A stretch of 64,000 bases of DNA, taken from contig NC_092344.1 of NCBI RefSeq assembly GCF_963676685.1, positions 51,048,830 to 51,112,829 on the forward strand, read 5' to 3'. This document shows positions 11,583 through 22,040 of the stretch, piece by piece (position 1 is the first letter of the stretch; every line of letters begins with the position of its first letter). Source of the stretch: Mytilus edulis. Taxonomy: Eukaryota; Mollusca; Bivalvia; Mytilida; Mytilidae. The notes below the pieces were generated by a model. The model did not search any database and was not told the origin of the DNA. It was given only the letters and a program-made list of their open reading frames with translations. The position numbers and the translations under genes are program-made.

Positions 11583-12980
11583 AACTAGAGGCTCTAAAGA
11601 GCCTGTGTCGCTCACCTTAGTATATGTGAATTAAACAAAGGAAGCAGACAGTTCGAATCATGACAAAATTGTGTTTAGGTGATTGTGATGTGTTTGTACA
11701 TCTTACTTTACTGAACATTCTTGCTGCTTACAATTATCTCTATCTATAATGAACTTGTCCGTGTAGTTTCAGTGGAAAATGTTAGTAAAAATTTACAAAT
11801 TTTATGAAAATTGTTAAAAATTGTTTATATAGGACAATAACTTCTTAGTGGGTCAATTGACCATTTTGGTCATTTTGACTTATTTTTGAGTCTTAAATTG
11901 CTGTACATTATTGCTGTTTACAGTTTATCTCTATCTATAATAATATTCAAGATAATAACCCAAAACAGCAAAATTTCCTTAAAATTACCAATTTAGGGGC
12001 AGCAACCTAACAACAAGTTGTCCGATTCATCTAAAAATTTCAGGGCAGATAGATCTTGACCAGATGAAAAATTTACCCCCTTGTCAGATTTGCTCTAAAT
12101 GCTTTGGTTTTTGAGTTATAAGCCAAAAACTGCATTTTACCCCTATGTTCTATTTTTAGCCGTAGCGGCCATCTTGGTTGGTTTGCCAGGTCACACAACA
12201 CAATTTTTTAACCTAAATAGCCTAATAATGATTCTGGCTATATTTGGTAATATTTGGCCCAGTAGTTTCAGAGGAGAAGATTTTTGTAAAAGTTAACTAA
12301 GATTTACGAAAAATGTTTAAAAATTGACTATAAAGGGCAATCACTCCTAGAGGGGTCAACTGACCATTTTGGTCATGTTGACTTATTTGTAAATCTTACT
12401 TTGCTGAACATTATTGCTGTTTACAGTTTATCTCCATCTATAATAATATTCAAGATAATAACCAAAAACAGCAAAATTTCCTTAAAATTACCAATTTAGG
12501 GGCAGCAACCCAACAATGGGTTGTCTGATTCATCTGAAAATTTTAGGGCAGATAGATCTTGACCTGATAAACAATTTTATTCCATGTCAGATTTGCTCTA
12601 AATGCTTTAGTTTTTGAGTTATAAGCCAAAAACTGCATTTTACCCCTATGTTCTATTTTTAGCCGTAGCGGCCATCTTGGTTGGTTTGCCCGGTCACAAA
12701 ACACAATTTTAAAACTAGATAGCCTAATAATGATTCTGGCTATGTTTGGTAAAATTTGGCGGCCATCTTGGTTGGTTGGCCGGGTCAAAAAACACAAATT
12801 TCAAACTAGATACATCAATGATGATTGTGGCCAAGTTTTGTTTAATTTGGCCCAGTAATTTCAGAGGAGAAGATTTTTGTAAAAGTTAACGCCGGACGAC
12901 GGACGACAGACGACGGACGACGGACGCCGGACGCCAAGTGATGAGAAAAGCTCACTTGGCCCTTCGGGCCCGGTGAGCTA
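11583..12980 (+). mobile_element. Pearl/Helitron-like element 2 with about 503-bp core units
   Basis: It has the same ends as element 1: a 5' hairpin AGGCTCTAAAGAGCCT and GTGTCGCTCACC, and a 3' GGCCCTTCGGGCC followed by CGGTGAGCTA. The core differs. Two long units start at TTGCTGTTTACAG near 11911 and 12414 (period 503), followed by a shorter repeat of GGCCATCTTGGTTGG. A GACGGAC-type simple repeat precedes the 3' hairpin. No transposase or Rep/helicase ORF is present; a 65-residue ORF at 12099 belongs to the repeat. Confidence 0.75.
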
Positions 12981-13260
12981 AAAAGGGTCGAAATATTGAA
13001 AGTTAAACGGACACTACATAACAAACACGGCAACAGAAAAAAAACACAATTATAAAAAATGAAATACGACAAAACTTTTAATGTATGTTCGTTTGTTTTC
13101 TAGATTAGCTTCTGGAATTTACAGTTTTTAAACTTAAGTATATGTATACCTTTTGTACTGAAATAAATATTGAACATAGTAATGAATAATCGATCTTCAA
13201 AAATTGAGTGTATGATATTCTTAGATTTTAATAACATGTTTACTGATTTAGTAATCTAAT
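12981..13260. other. Flank of element 2, AT-rich
   Basis: 12985-13070 resembles reverse family F. The rest shows nothing I can name. Confidence 0.35.
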
Positions 13261-13289
13261 CTGTTATATATTGTTTGATATATATAATA

Positions 13290-13442
13290 TATGTCCCGAA
13301 CAGGTGCCCATATAAATACAATGTTTATTTCCGACACGTTTAGATGATTTATACCGGAAACTGTAATATAAACAAATTTGTAACAATTTTATTGCTTGTT
13401 TTTAACTTTATTAACTTTTCTTATAAAGTTCAAACCGTCAGT
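13290..13442 (+). promoter_or_regulatory. Proximal promoter of actin-like gene 2
   Basis: TATAAAT lies at 13311-13317, preceded by ATGTCCCGAACA and followed by AATGTTTATTT, CGACACGT, GATGATTTATAC and GGAAACTG. Order and spacing match the region upstream of actin-like gene 1. The sequence diverges closer to the ATG. Confidence 0.6.
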
Positions 13443-15418
13443 ATGGCAACTGTAGTTGTAGACAACGGATCGTGGTTCTGTAAAGCTGGTTTCGCAGGAG
13501 AAGACAACCCAAAATCTGTGTTTCCTGCCATGGTGGGCAAACCGAGACAAGTGGTTTGTATGGATTCTTTGGATTTCCTTGATATTGTGTTTAGGCTTTA
13601 ACAAGTATATTTAATTTGACTTAGTCGTCCTTAATATTGTCGGCCGCCCATCGTTATTGTATTAATTTAGATAAGTATATATATAATTTCGTTGTTTTGA
13701 TTGTAGATCTTGAGCAAACGCCTGGGGCATTTGTACAATAAAAATAGAGGGGCAGCATAAATAAAATATACTGCTTTTGAAATATCGTATGGATAAGAGT
13801 AAGATTGCATTAATATTGATATGTTAAAAATAAATTAAAATGATAAAAAATATGAACACACAAAAAAGCATAACATATAATATGGAAAAGGAAAATAAAG
13901 GATCCATTCCCCGTTCCCCCATACCGCTGTCGAAGTTCTCATACATTGTACATGATGTGATGATAATTTCGTCAACACTAGCTATTCACAAGTTATAAGA
14001 GGGGGAGAATCAGCTATGTGTGCTCATGATGTTATGTTACTGAGAGCAACTAATTTTAAAGGTAGAAAAACATTTCCGTGAAAAACAGCTGGCTGTTATC
14101 AAATAATTGTTTTGATAAATATAGTACCCAGGTCGAGACTCTTTCTTTCTCTCTTTTAAGGTTGCTATTTATAACCAACTTACCAGATTTCCATAATTAC
14201 AGATATTTCCTTTTTTCCACCACAGGATGAAGGAGATTGAAATAATATTTTTCATATAATATTCAGGTGAAATTCCACATGCTTAAATTGCATTCAATAT
14301 TTGATATGTCATATATAAATCAATGAAATTCTTGTTTACCTTTCTGTTACCTAATTTTTAATATAGTGTACTATCAACGTAAAGCATTATTTGTTTTATT
14401 ATAGGGCGTAGCAGCTGGAATGGATCCTAATTCCGTTTACGTTGGCAATGAAGCGAGCAGAAAACAAGGACTCCTTTCTGTAAAATATCCAACTCAATTT
14501 GGTTATATCACAAACTGGGATGATATGGAACATATATTACACCACACATTCAATAACGAACTTGGTATTGTTACGGAGGAGCATCCTATCTTACTAACCG
14601 AGGCTCAGTTAAATCCTAAATTAAACAGAGAAAAAATGGCAATGATGATATTCGAAACTTTTAATTTCCCTGCCATGTATGTTAAAGCAAAAGGAGTTCT
14701 TTCCCTTTATTCTTCTGGTTGTATTACTGGTGTGGCATTTGATATAGGTGAAAATATTTCGTATTCTTCACCTATTTATGAAGGTTATGCACTTCGCCAT
14801 TCTATAATGAAATCGGAACTGGCTGGGCGAGACATTATGGATTGCTTACAGCAATCTCTCATTGATAAAGGTTATAGTTTCGATTTATCTTCCGTCGCAG
14901 ACAGAGAAATCGTTCGTTATATCAAAGAAAATCTATGCTACGTTGCATCCGATTTTAAAAAAGAAATGGAAAAGTTTACAACTGGAGAATTCTCTTTGGA
15001 AAAGAAATTCGAACTTCCAGATGGAAATGTTGTAAGTATCGGCAATGAACGAATTCGATGTGTGGAATCTTTGTTTCAACCATCTATTGCTGGAAAAGAG
15101 TCTCCTGGACTGCATGAATTTTTAAACTATAGTATTTTAAACAGTGGTGAGGATCTTCGTAAAGATCTGTATGGAAATATTGTTTTATGTGGCGAGACAT
15201 CACGAACTCCAGGGATAACTGAACGTATGCAAAGTGAGATTACTAACCTTGCACCGCTCATTAGAAAAATAGCAGTTCAAACTCCACCAGATATTAAAAA
15301 TTCAGCATGGGTTGGCGGTTCTATCCTTGCTTCTTTACCAACTTTTCAACAAATGTGCATCACTAAAGAGGAATATGATGAGGAGGGTCCGACAATTGTG
15401 CACAAAAAATGTTTTTAA
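13443..15418 (+). CDS. Divergent actin-like protein 2 (two exons, ATP site degenerate)
   Basis: Join of 13443-13553 and 14405-15418, 374 codons plus stop. I chose the ATG at 13443 because it gives [10 protein letters not shown], aligned to the actin N-terminus; an upstream in-frame ATG at 13344 would add 33 residues lying in the 5' UTR. The intron (GTTTGT...TTATAG) is at canonical codon 41, as in gene 1. Nucleotide-site changes relative to conventional actin: Gly15 to Trp, Gln137 to Lys, His161 to Tyr, Asp157 to Glu and Gly302 to Glu. His73 is Phe, Met44 is Ala and Trp356 is Cys. The fold-defining blocks [40 protein letters not shown] and the terminal KCF are present. It is a tandem paralogue of the gene at 3092-5720. 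Shared substitutions with an open frame suggest retained function without normal ATPase activity (inference). Confidence 0.9.
13560..14400. other. Intron of actin-like gene 2
   Basis: 851-bp AT-rich intron (13554-14404) with a GTTTGT donor and TTATAG acceptor. Unlike the paralogue's intron, I see no clear transposon insertion. Confidence 0.5.
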
Positions 15419-15614
15419 ACTCGTCATTTTTTTTTTTTTGTGGTTAAAAGGATAATCGAATGAAATCTTTAAAATTCAAATTGTTTCCCATGCATAAGTT
15501 GATTGAATTAGCTGTGGGTTCTTGAAGAAATAATGATTTATCGGAATTCATGTTTTGTGTACATAGAATAACGATTTCAAATATATCAATAGCATATTAC
15601 AACAAATATGTGAT

Positions 15615-15715
15615 ATAGATACAATGGATAAGCGTTGATTCTTGAAAAAGAAACCATGAGCCCGCAGGGCGAATGGTTTGTTTTTCATGAATCAACGCTT
15701 ATCCATTGTATCTAT
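15615..15715. repeat. Foldback element with perfect 27-bp arms
   Basis: The arm at 15615-15641 is exactly complementary to 15689-15715 (27 of 27), and a second imperfect stem lies inside. The arm contains AAGCGTTGATTC. A related AAGCGTTGATTCTAGAAAAAG sequence appears near 17756, so the family is dispersed. It lies 200 bp past the actin-like 2 stop. Confidence 0.8.
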
Positions 15716-15984
15716 CATTTAAACTAAATGTGATAATGTCTTTTGAAAATTAAAGTCTATTCTTAATTAGAAGGTATTGTAAGTGAGTTTAGTTAACCAT
15801 GATATTGTGTCAAACGATCCATTACAATAAATTAGATATCACAATTAAATATTTAAAAAAAATACAAACATATTATAAAACAACACGTCTGCCCTTAAAG
15901 ATCTTCATATCATCAGGCATCCAAATGTTATCTGTTTTTACAAAATAAGACATATTCGAACTTATTTCTATTTGAATTGATCTT

Positions 15985-16035
15985 AATGGTAATGGAGAAT
16001 GTGTCAAAGGGACAACAACCCGACAAAAACATTAT
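15985..16035 (-). repeat. Family B retroelement tail, short fragment
   Basis: GGAGAATGTGTCAAAGGGAC and ACAACAACCCGAC match the extreme 3' end of family B in reverse. Confidence 0.6.
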
Positions 16036-16193
16036 ATATATATAGTGCATATAATAAGTATGTTTCCGGAATTTCTAGCAATAAGCCTAGTTCAAGACAT
16101 ATCACGATTTTCTAGCATAGGAATTTGCGAATTAAAATTTGTAAAATTATGTAGTAAAACAGATGAAATCATATAATATTAATTTATAAAACA

Positions 16194-17142
16194 ACAAGAG
16201 GCTGTCACAACGACAGCAAACCGGATTTATTAATATTTATTTGTGTCCTGGCAATATCACAAGAACCATTACTGATGTATGGTGAAAGTGAAAATCGTCA
16301 ATATCAAATTTGACCTCCATTTTGTCATCAGTATCAACATCTTAAAATTTGAAAAGCTTAGATTGAATGGTTCATGAGTAAATGCAACAACGTGAATGGA
16401 AACGCCATTTCACAATCTTTCAAGAACCATAACTCCTGAACAGTAAAAGTCAAAATCGTCATAATTGAACATGACTTTTAATTTGCCATCAGTAACAACA
16501 TATAAAAATTTTAAAAGCTTTCGTTGAATGGTTCATGAGAAAATGCACGGACACGACTGGAAACACCATTTTTCAATCTTTCAAGAACCATAACTCCTGA
16601 ACGGTAAAAGTCAAAATCGTCATTATTGAACTTGACCTCCATTTTGTCATCAGTAACAACATATTAAAATTTGGGAAGCTTAGGTAGAACAGTTCATGCG
16701 TAAATGCACGGACACGACTGGAAACTCCATTTTTCAATCTATCAAGAACCATAACTCCTGAACGGTAAAAGTCAGAATCGCCATTATTGAATTTGACCTC
16801 CATTTTGTCATCAGTAACAACATATTAAAATTTGGGAAGCTTAGGTAGAACAGTTCATGCGTAAATGCACGGACACGACTGTAAACTCCATTTTTCAATC
16901 TTTCAAGAACCATAACTCCTGAACGGTAAAAGTCAAAATCGCCATTATTGAACTTGACCTTCATTTAGTTGTCAGTAACAAAATATTAAAATTTTAAAAG
17001 CTTTGGTTGAACGGTTCATGAGTTAATGCACGGACAACATTTGATTCCCGCCCGCCCGCCCGACCGACGACCGCCCGCCCGACCGAAAATCCCAAAATCC
17101 CAAAATCAATAACCGACATTTTTGTCACAAAAATCCGGTTAA
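16194..17142 (+). mobile_element. Pearl/Helitron-like element 3 with 161-bp tandem core
   Basis: The 5' end has AACAAGAGG, a hairpin (GCTGTC-ACAAC-GACAGC) and AACCGGATTT. The core is five tandem units with an exact 161-bp period; CAAGAACCAT recurs at 16260, 16421, 16582, 16743 and 16904. A CCCG/CCGA-rich simple repeat follows (17047-17085). The 3' end has GACATTTTTGTC, then AAATCCGGTT, the exact inverse of the 5' AACCGGATTT. Primary sequence is unlike elements 1 and 2, but the layout is the same. Minus-strand ORFs through the core (16573-16964) are repeat artefacts. Confidence 0.75.
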
Positions 17143-17314
17143 AAATGGACTATTATTATGCAATCCATTTTTGTTTTCTTTGAACCATATGGAATAACCA
17201 ACCATTATCCGATAATAAACGACCAAAATCGCTTTTTTACACAAAATATCCACAATAACATTCAAAACAAGAACAAAAACTGGAAATCTAGACTAATTTG
17301 GAACAACAAAAAGA

Positions 17315-17403
17315 ATTCAGGGATTCGAACCTAAACAGACAAGTCCTTAGCTTTAACTCATTTATCTTAACTGCGAAACCTCGTGGCTATCAACTCATAC
17401 TAT
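17315..17403 (-). repeat. tRNA-derived SINE head, minus strand
   Basis: The minus strand reads GTTGATAGCCACGAGGTTTC (A-box-like) and later AGGTTCGAATCCCTG (B box). The sequence between does not fold as a clean tRNA, so this is a tRNA-derived repeat. It is inverted relative to the copy at 17505-17605. Confidence 0.55.
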
Positions 17404-17504
17404 GCGATTACCTATTATGTATATATTAAGGTACAAGCCATGTGTGTCCGTTGTACCGATGTATATCATATATTCATTTATATATATATAATAGACTTTT
17501 AAAT

Positions 17505-17605
17505 TGTAACCGATTGGTAGCCCGGAGGTTTCGTCGATATGTTAATGTCAGTAACAAGTTACAAAACTTATGGACGGGTTCGATTCCCAGTGAAGGCATA
17601 TACAA
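17505..17605 (+). repeat. tRNA-derived SINE head, plus strand
   Basis: GATTGGTAGCCCGGAGGTTTC (A box) and ACGGGTTCGATTCCCAG (B box) are about 60 bp apart. It resembles the minus-strand copy at 17315-17403, forming a head-to-head pair. Confidence 0.55.
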
Positions 17606-17639
17606 ATTACAAAAATTAAAGGTAAGTTTTTAAAAATGA

Positions 17640-18480
17640 TTGCATTAGTGAACAGAAATCAGGAAATTAGTCAATTCAAACTTAATGATATTAGGAACAC
17701 AAAGGAAAAAATAGAATATAATCTGGTGAGTCCATTTCAGCGACGGATTTAGGAAGCGTTGATTCTAGAAAAAGAATCCACGGTAAATGAAAAGGCTGAC
17801 GTCACCACAATGGTTTAATTACAGTTTTGACATCTCAGGTTTTCATTCAACCATTCCGTAAAATGGTTGATTTTTTTCTAAGATATATATACAATGTATT
17901 ATAAAGACAAAAAAGGAAATAACCCACTATATCTTCCATATTGTTTATTTACTTTGGAAATTATGATTATTTTTTTTCTATAAATTTTGTACAATTTTGT
18001 AATGATCTAATGTTGTTACATGTCTTTATATTTATATATTATAATACTTATTAATTATCATATTTAGGAGAAGGCTATCTAAGTTGTGATAACTTGTTTC
18101 TGGTCCTTTTTGTTATAAGTCATGACAAATAAAATATGTGTGTATGAAAAAAAATATAGAAGTCTAAAAGACAAAGCAATAGATGGAATATAGAGAAAAA
18201 TAATATTTTGCAAACTTTAGAACAAACTATGCCCCGTTCCTTATGTAAATGCACGGCATATTACTGGCATGACTGGAGAGGGACTGAAATGTGTGCGTTT
18301 CTTCAGTTACAAGCAGGTGAAAATGTAAGATGGAAAGTGTTCGGCTCAGTATAGAGCATGTGTCCATCAACTTAATATATTCTCCCATTATAGAGTAAAA
18401 AATCCTAAAATGCGGTAAGGTTTTATTCCATGAAAAGTATATTTGAAGGGAAGATTATAGCGCTATATCCAGACAAATCC
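17640..18480. other. Intergenic, one foldback fragment
   Basis: A fragment related to the 15615 foldback lies at about 17755-17815. Otherwise I see nothing coding. Confidence 0.4.
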
Positions 18481-18844
18481 TTATAAAAACACATAGCTTA
18501 CACATTGTGATATTGATATGGTTTTGTTTTGGTTATAGACACCTATAAGTGTATTGAAATACGCAAATACTCTATCAAATGCCAAATCTTGCATACAGTC
18601 CATATTCAGGATAAGAAAAAAATAACAATTGACAAATCTTGATTTACCTGGAAAATGGGACATTGCCATTGAAAGATAAGGGAGAATTTTGGTACGGTCA
18701 AAGTTCCGCTTTATGCAATATGTCAGGCATATAGCTTGGTATGTGTTATGGCTTTGGTGAAGCCGTCCAGTAGCACATTGAAAGTTTCTATCGTTTACGT
18801 CATTTGTTCTGATGAAGAGTTGTTTCATTGACAAAGGAGTAGGT

Positions 18845-19260
18845 TCAGTAATAAAATTAACGGTACCAATTTTCTTCAATGATGCTCGTGGCCAAAATAT
18901 TTGAAATACAAAGCTTATATAAAAGATGAAGAGCTATAATCCAAAAGGTCCAAAAAGTATAACCAAATCCGTGAAAGGAATCAGAGCTTTGCATGAGGGA
19001 GATACATTCCTTAATTTATAATAATTTCTATCATTTTGTAACAGCAAATTTTAATAACACAAAAAAATCCGTATTTTCATGCCAGTACCGAAGTACTGGG
19101 TACTGGGCTGGTGATACCCTCGGGGACTAATAGTCCACCAGCAGAGGCATCGACCCAGTGGTAGTAATAAAATTAACGGTACCAATTTTCTTGCACCAGA
19201 TGCGCATTTCGACAATACATGTCTCTTCAGTGATGCTTCAGTAAGACACCTTTTTGGCCC
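18845..19260 (-). repeat. Family A variant, two partial units
   Basis: AAAATTAACGGTACCAATTT occurs near 18857 and 19167. The second unit carries CTGGGCTGGTGATACCCTCG, CAGAGGCATCGACCCAGTGG and CACCAGATGCGCATTTCG, a diverged form of family A in reverse. Confidence 0.6.
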
Positions 19261-20075
19261 CAAAATATAGCAGTTTTACAAAATTGTGAAAATGTAATCT
19301 TTTAGCTATTTACTGGAAAGAAGAATGCTTCTGCTACATAAATATGGACTGTTTTTGACAATACGATGCACATATATCAGATACTAGCATCATTAAGTCA
19401 TGCTGAATTACTGAAATCTTCTCAATTTTAGCATTTTAGTAAAATTTTAGACGGTTTCCGTCTTAAATGAAAGTGGTCACATTCGTTTTCATTCATAATA
19501 TTGAAATCTAAGTTGTATTTGATGATAATACATAACATATATAAAGGTTGAGGATGAACACGGATGCGGCCATATTCATTTTTGACAAAAACCAGCTGAA
19601 AAGTGACGTTTTTTGGCATATTTTATAGATTTTTCATAGTTAAGCTTGAATCGGAGCTTTTTTGATGACTAACTCAGTCAAAATCTTTCACATAAACGAA
19701 TTGAATCAATTGAAATAGACACTTAAGTGTCCAAAATCTTTCGTTAGATGAACCTGAAATTTAAGGCCAAAATCGGCCCTTACCGGACCTACTCCTTTAC
19801 CACATCTTCGTATGGATCCTTTTGCTAGTGCAAGACACGTAATTTAACAAGTTTTTTTAAGACACAGAGAGATTGACAGTCTTTTACCATGTTTTATTGA
19901 GTTGTCTTCCTACCAATGATACCATACTCGTAAAAATATTCTGAGATCAGACATGATTTGATGTGGAAGCAGATAAGCTCGTTTTGCTGTTCTTAATCTT
20001 GACACTTGCTGAATAGTTTTTAGCAATATAGTACACTGTATAGAACACGAAATCTGTCTCAAATTGCTGCATTCC
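19261..20075. other. Intergenic, nothing recognised
   Basis: No supported gene or repeat. Short ORFs on the minus strand (19428-19619, 19910-20227) show no recognisable domain. Confidence 0.35.
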
Positions 20076-20089
20076 CTTAAAAGGATTCT

Positions 20090-20205
20090 TGTAATACTCT
20101 CCTCGTACACTCCGGCTTTCTCCATCAATAAAAAATGACTGCGTAAAAATAGCACAAAAGTGCTGAAAGTGGACCTAAACGCTAATCTACTTATCAATTG
20201 TTTAA
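20090..20205 (+). repeat. SINE 3'-domain fragment
   Basis: CTCCGGCTTTCTCCATCAAT, then GCACAAAAGTGCTGAAAGTG and CTAAACG. This is the same order as the fragment near 26600-26700, a section common in molluscan SINEs (family knowledge, not searched). Confidence 0.45.
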
Positions 20206-20229
20206 AGAACACTGGTGGTAAGTTCAAGT

Positions 20230-21720
20230 CCCAGAGTAGAGGGTAGTATCAATCATGGTGTAGTTAGCGCTTTGGTACTGACATTATTTATACACATCTT
20301 GTAAAAGCAAAAAAGATCTTCGACATTGTCAAAATATGGTTATTCTAATCTCATTCGGCAATATTCGGTAGAATCCGCTACTCTCCTTCTATCTAGAGGA
20401 GGGTACGGAATCGACCGAGATGTGACGAATGATTCCAATCTATTTTTTAAATAGCGCAAACAATCGTTATCAATGTTGTACAATAAACTTTGATAGAGAT
20501 TGAGAAACAATGAGTAATCCATGAACTTCCATTAATTTTTTAATAAGGATGGGAGTAGGTCAAATCTAAATAGTAAAATTGTCTATTTTAATGGTTTATA
20601 CAGTTTTGCATTTAATAAGTCTCAAGTAAAAACAGTTTGAAAATATGATTGAATTTAGGTGGTTGCATTTTATTTTATTTTTTTTATTTAAAGTGTGACG
20701 TCGACTGGCACATATTTCCGACCCAAACAATATATGATGGCAAAAACTGGCCTTATCATACCGTTTTAATATTTTTTTAATAATACTATTTTTCACGGCT
20801 GTCTTAAAAATTCTGCTTTATAGCTATTAACATCGTACCCAGCGGAAACTTTCAAAATCGAGATTTATCGGTGCCCTATTGCTTTACCAAAAGAATGCCG
20901 AGTATAGTATATACAAAAATCAAAAGTTAACTTGTTTAACATCTTACAATGTAAATAAAAATCAATGTTGAATAAAACAATAGATAAATGATTGTATGAA
21001 ACATATGGGATGATCAGATGCTACAATGTGTTACAGCTAAGTGTCTTCATCATTGATGCTGCAAAGGAGTATTTAGATTTCATTGATGACCATGCATTCT
21101 TTATCTTTTCTACATTAATACAAATTATCATTCTGACATATAATGTTGTTAGTTGACTTTGAATTAAGCCTGGCACATACATGTATGAGGGAAGACCGGT
21201 CGTGTAAATAAATACTGAAATAACAATCTATAGATCGGGTTGAGTCAGATAAATCAGAAGCGCCTTCCACTTAAAAAGATCATCATATTCTAATTGTAAA
21301 CATACATGTATGATTAATAAAACAGAAACCGTGTTGGTCATAGAAAGAAAAGTAACACCATGGCAACAAATATGAAAAGAAGAAAAACACCACGAATCCT
21401 ACGAAAACGTGGATTTATTCTAGTGTTCTGAAGTTCAGCAGTCCAGGTTCTACTAGTGCCCAATAGTATAATTCATATACATTTTAATGAAATGGCAGTT
21501 AAGCTGTTTCGATTTATAAAGAAGAACGACAATAGTAGTATAAGTGCTGATTTAAATTCATCTTCCATTTTTTAATTACTTTTCCTAGCTTATGAAACAA
21601 AAATTAAAGTATATACTCGCTAGAACGACAATAATAGTATAAGTATACTGTAATTATCCGCTGATTTAATTAACTTCATCTTCTATTTTTTAATTACTTT
21701 TCCTACATTGTAGCTTAAGT
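20230..21720. other. Intergenic, AT-rich
   Basis: An imperfect hairpin around 20371-20412 (GAATCCGCTACTCTCC against GGAGGGTACGGAATC) and a duplicated ACGACAATARTAGTATAAG segment near 21528 and 21625 are the only structures seen. No gene is supported. Confidence 0.4.
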
Positions 21721-21724
21721 GGTG

Positions 21725-21882
21725 GGGTTCGTGTTGTTTATTCTTGTGTTTTCTATGTTGTGTCATGTGTACTGTTGTTTGTCTGTTTGTCTTTTTTATT
21801 TTTAGCCATGGCGTTGTCAGTTTATTTTAGATTTATGAGTTTGACTGTCCCTTTGGTATCTTTTGTCCCTCTTTTAAGAAAC
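21725..21882 (+). repeat. Dispersed repeat family F
   Basis: GGGGTTCGTGTTG, TTTTCTATGTTGTGTCATGT, TTAGCCATGGCGTTGTCAG and TGAGTTTGACTGTCCCTTTG match 27165-27385. It probably is a retroelement 3' tail. Confidence 0.7.
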
Positions 21883-22040
21883 AAAAATTAAAGTGTATTC
21901 GCTATTGATGTGTTTATCATATGGACCCTCTTTTCCTTCATCAGACTCCTACATGTTCATGTTTGAATCTGTCACACATTGAGAGGTAACAGTTTGTGTA
22001 TTCAGCATTTCTATCAGTAATTTTACATAACGTCTTTAGA

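Noticed and set aside
9676-12980. CRISPR-like regular array
   Set aside because: Units are 166 bp of continuous repeat without unique spacers and belong to a eukaryotic transposable element.
16573-16964. Two overlapping 76-codon minus-strand ORFs with similar products
   Set aside because: They are translations of the 161-bp core units of pearl-like element 3.
18481-18879. 132-codon minus-strand ORF
   Set aside because: No recognisable domain, its start overlaps a diverged family A repeat, and no splice partners were found. Could still be a degraded retroelement piece.
20340-20522. Minus-strand ORF with an Arg-rich end over an imperfect hairpin
   Set aside because: No similarity that I know; the hairpin explains part of it.
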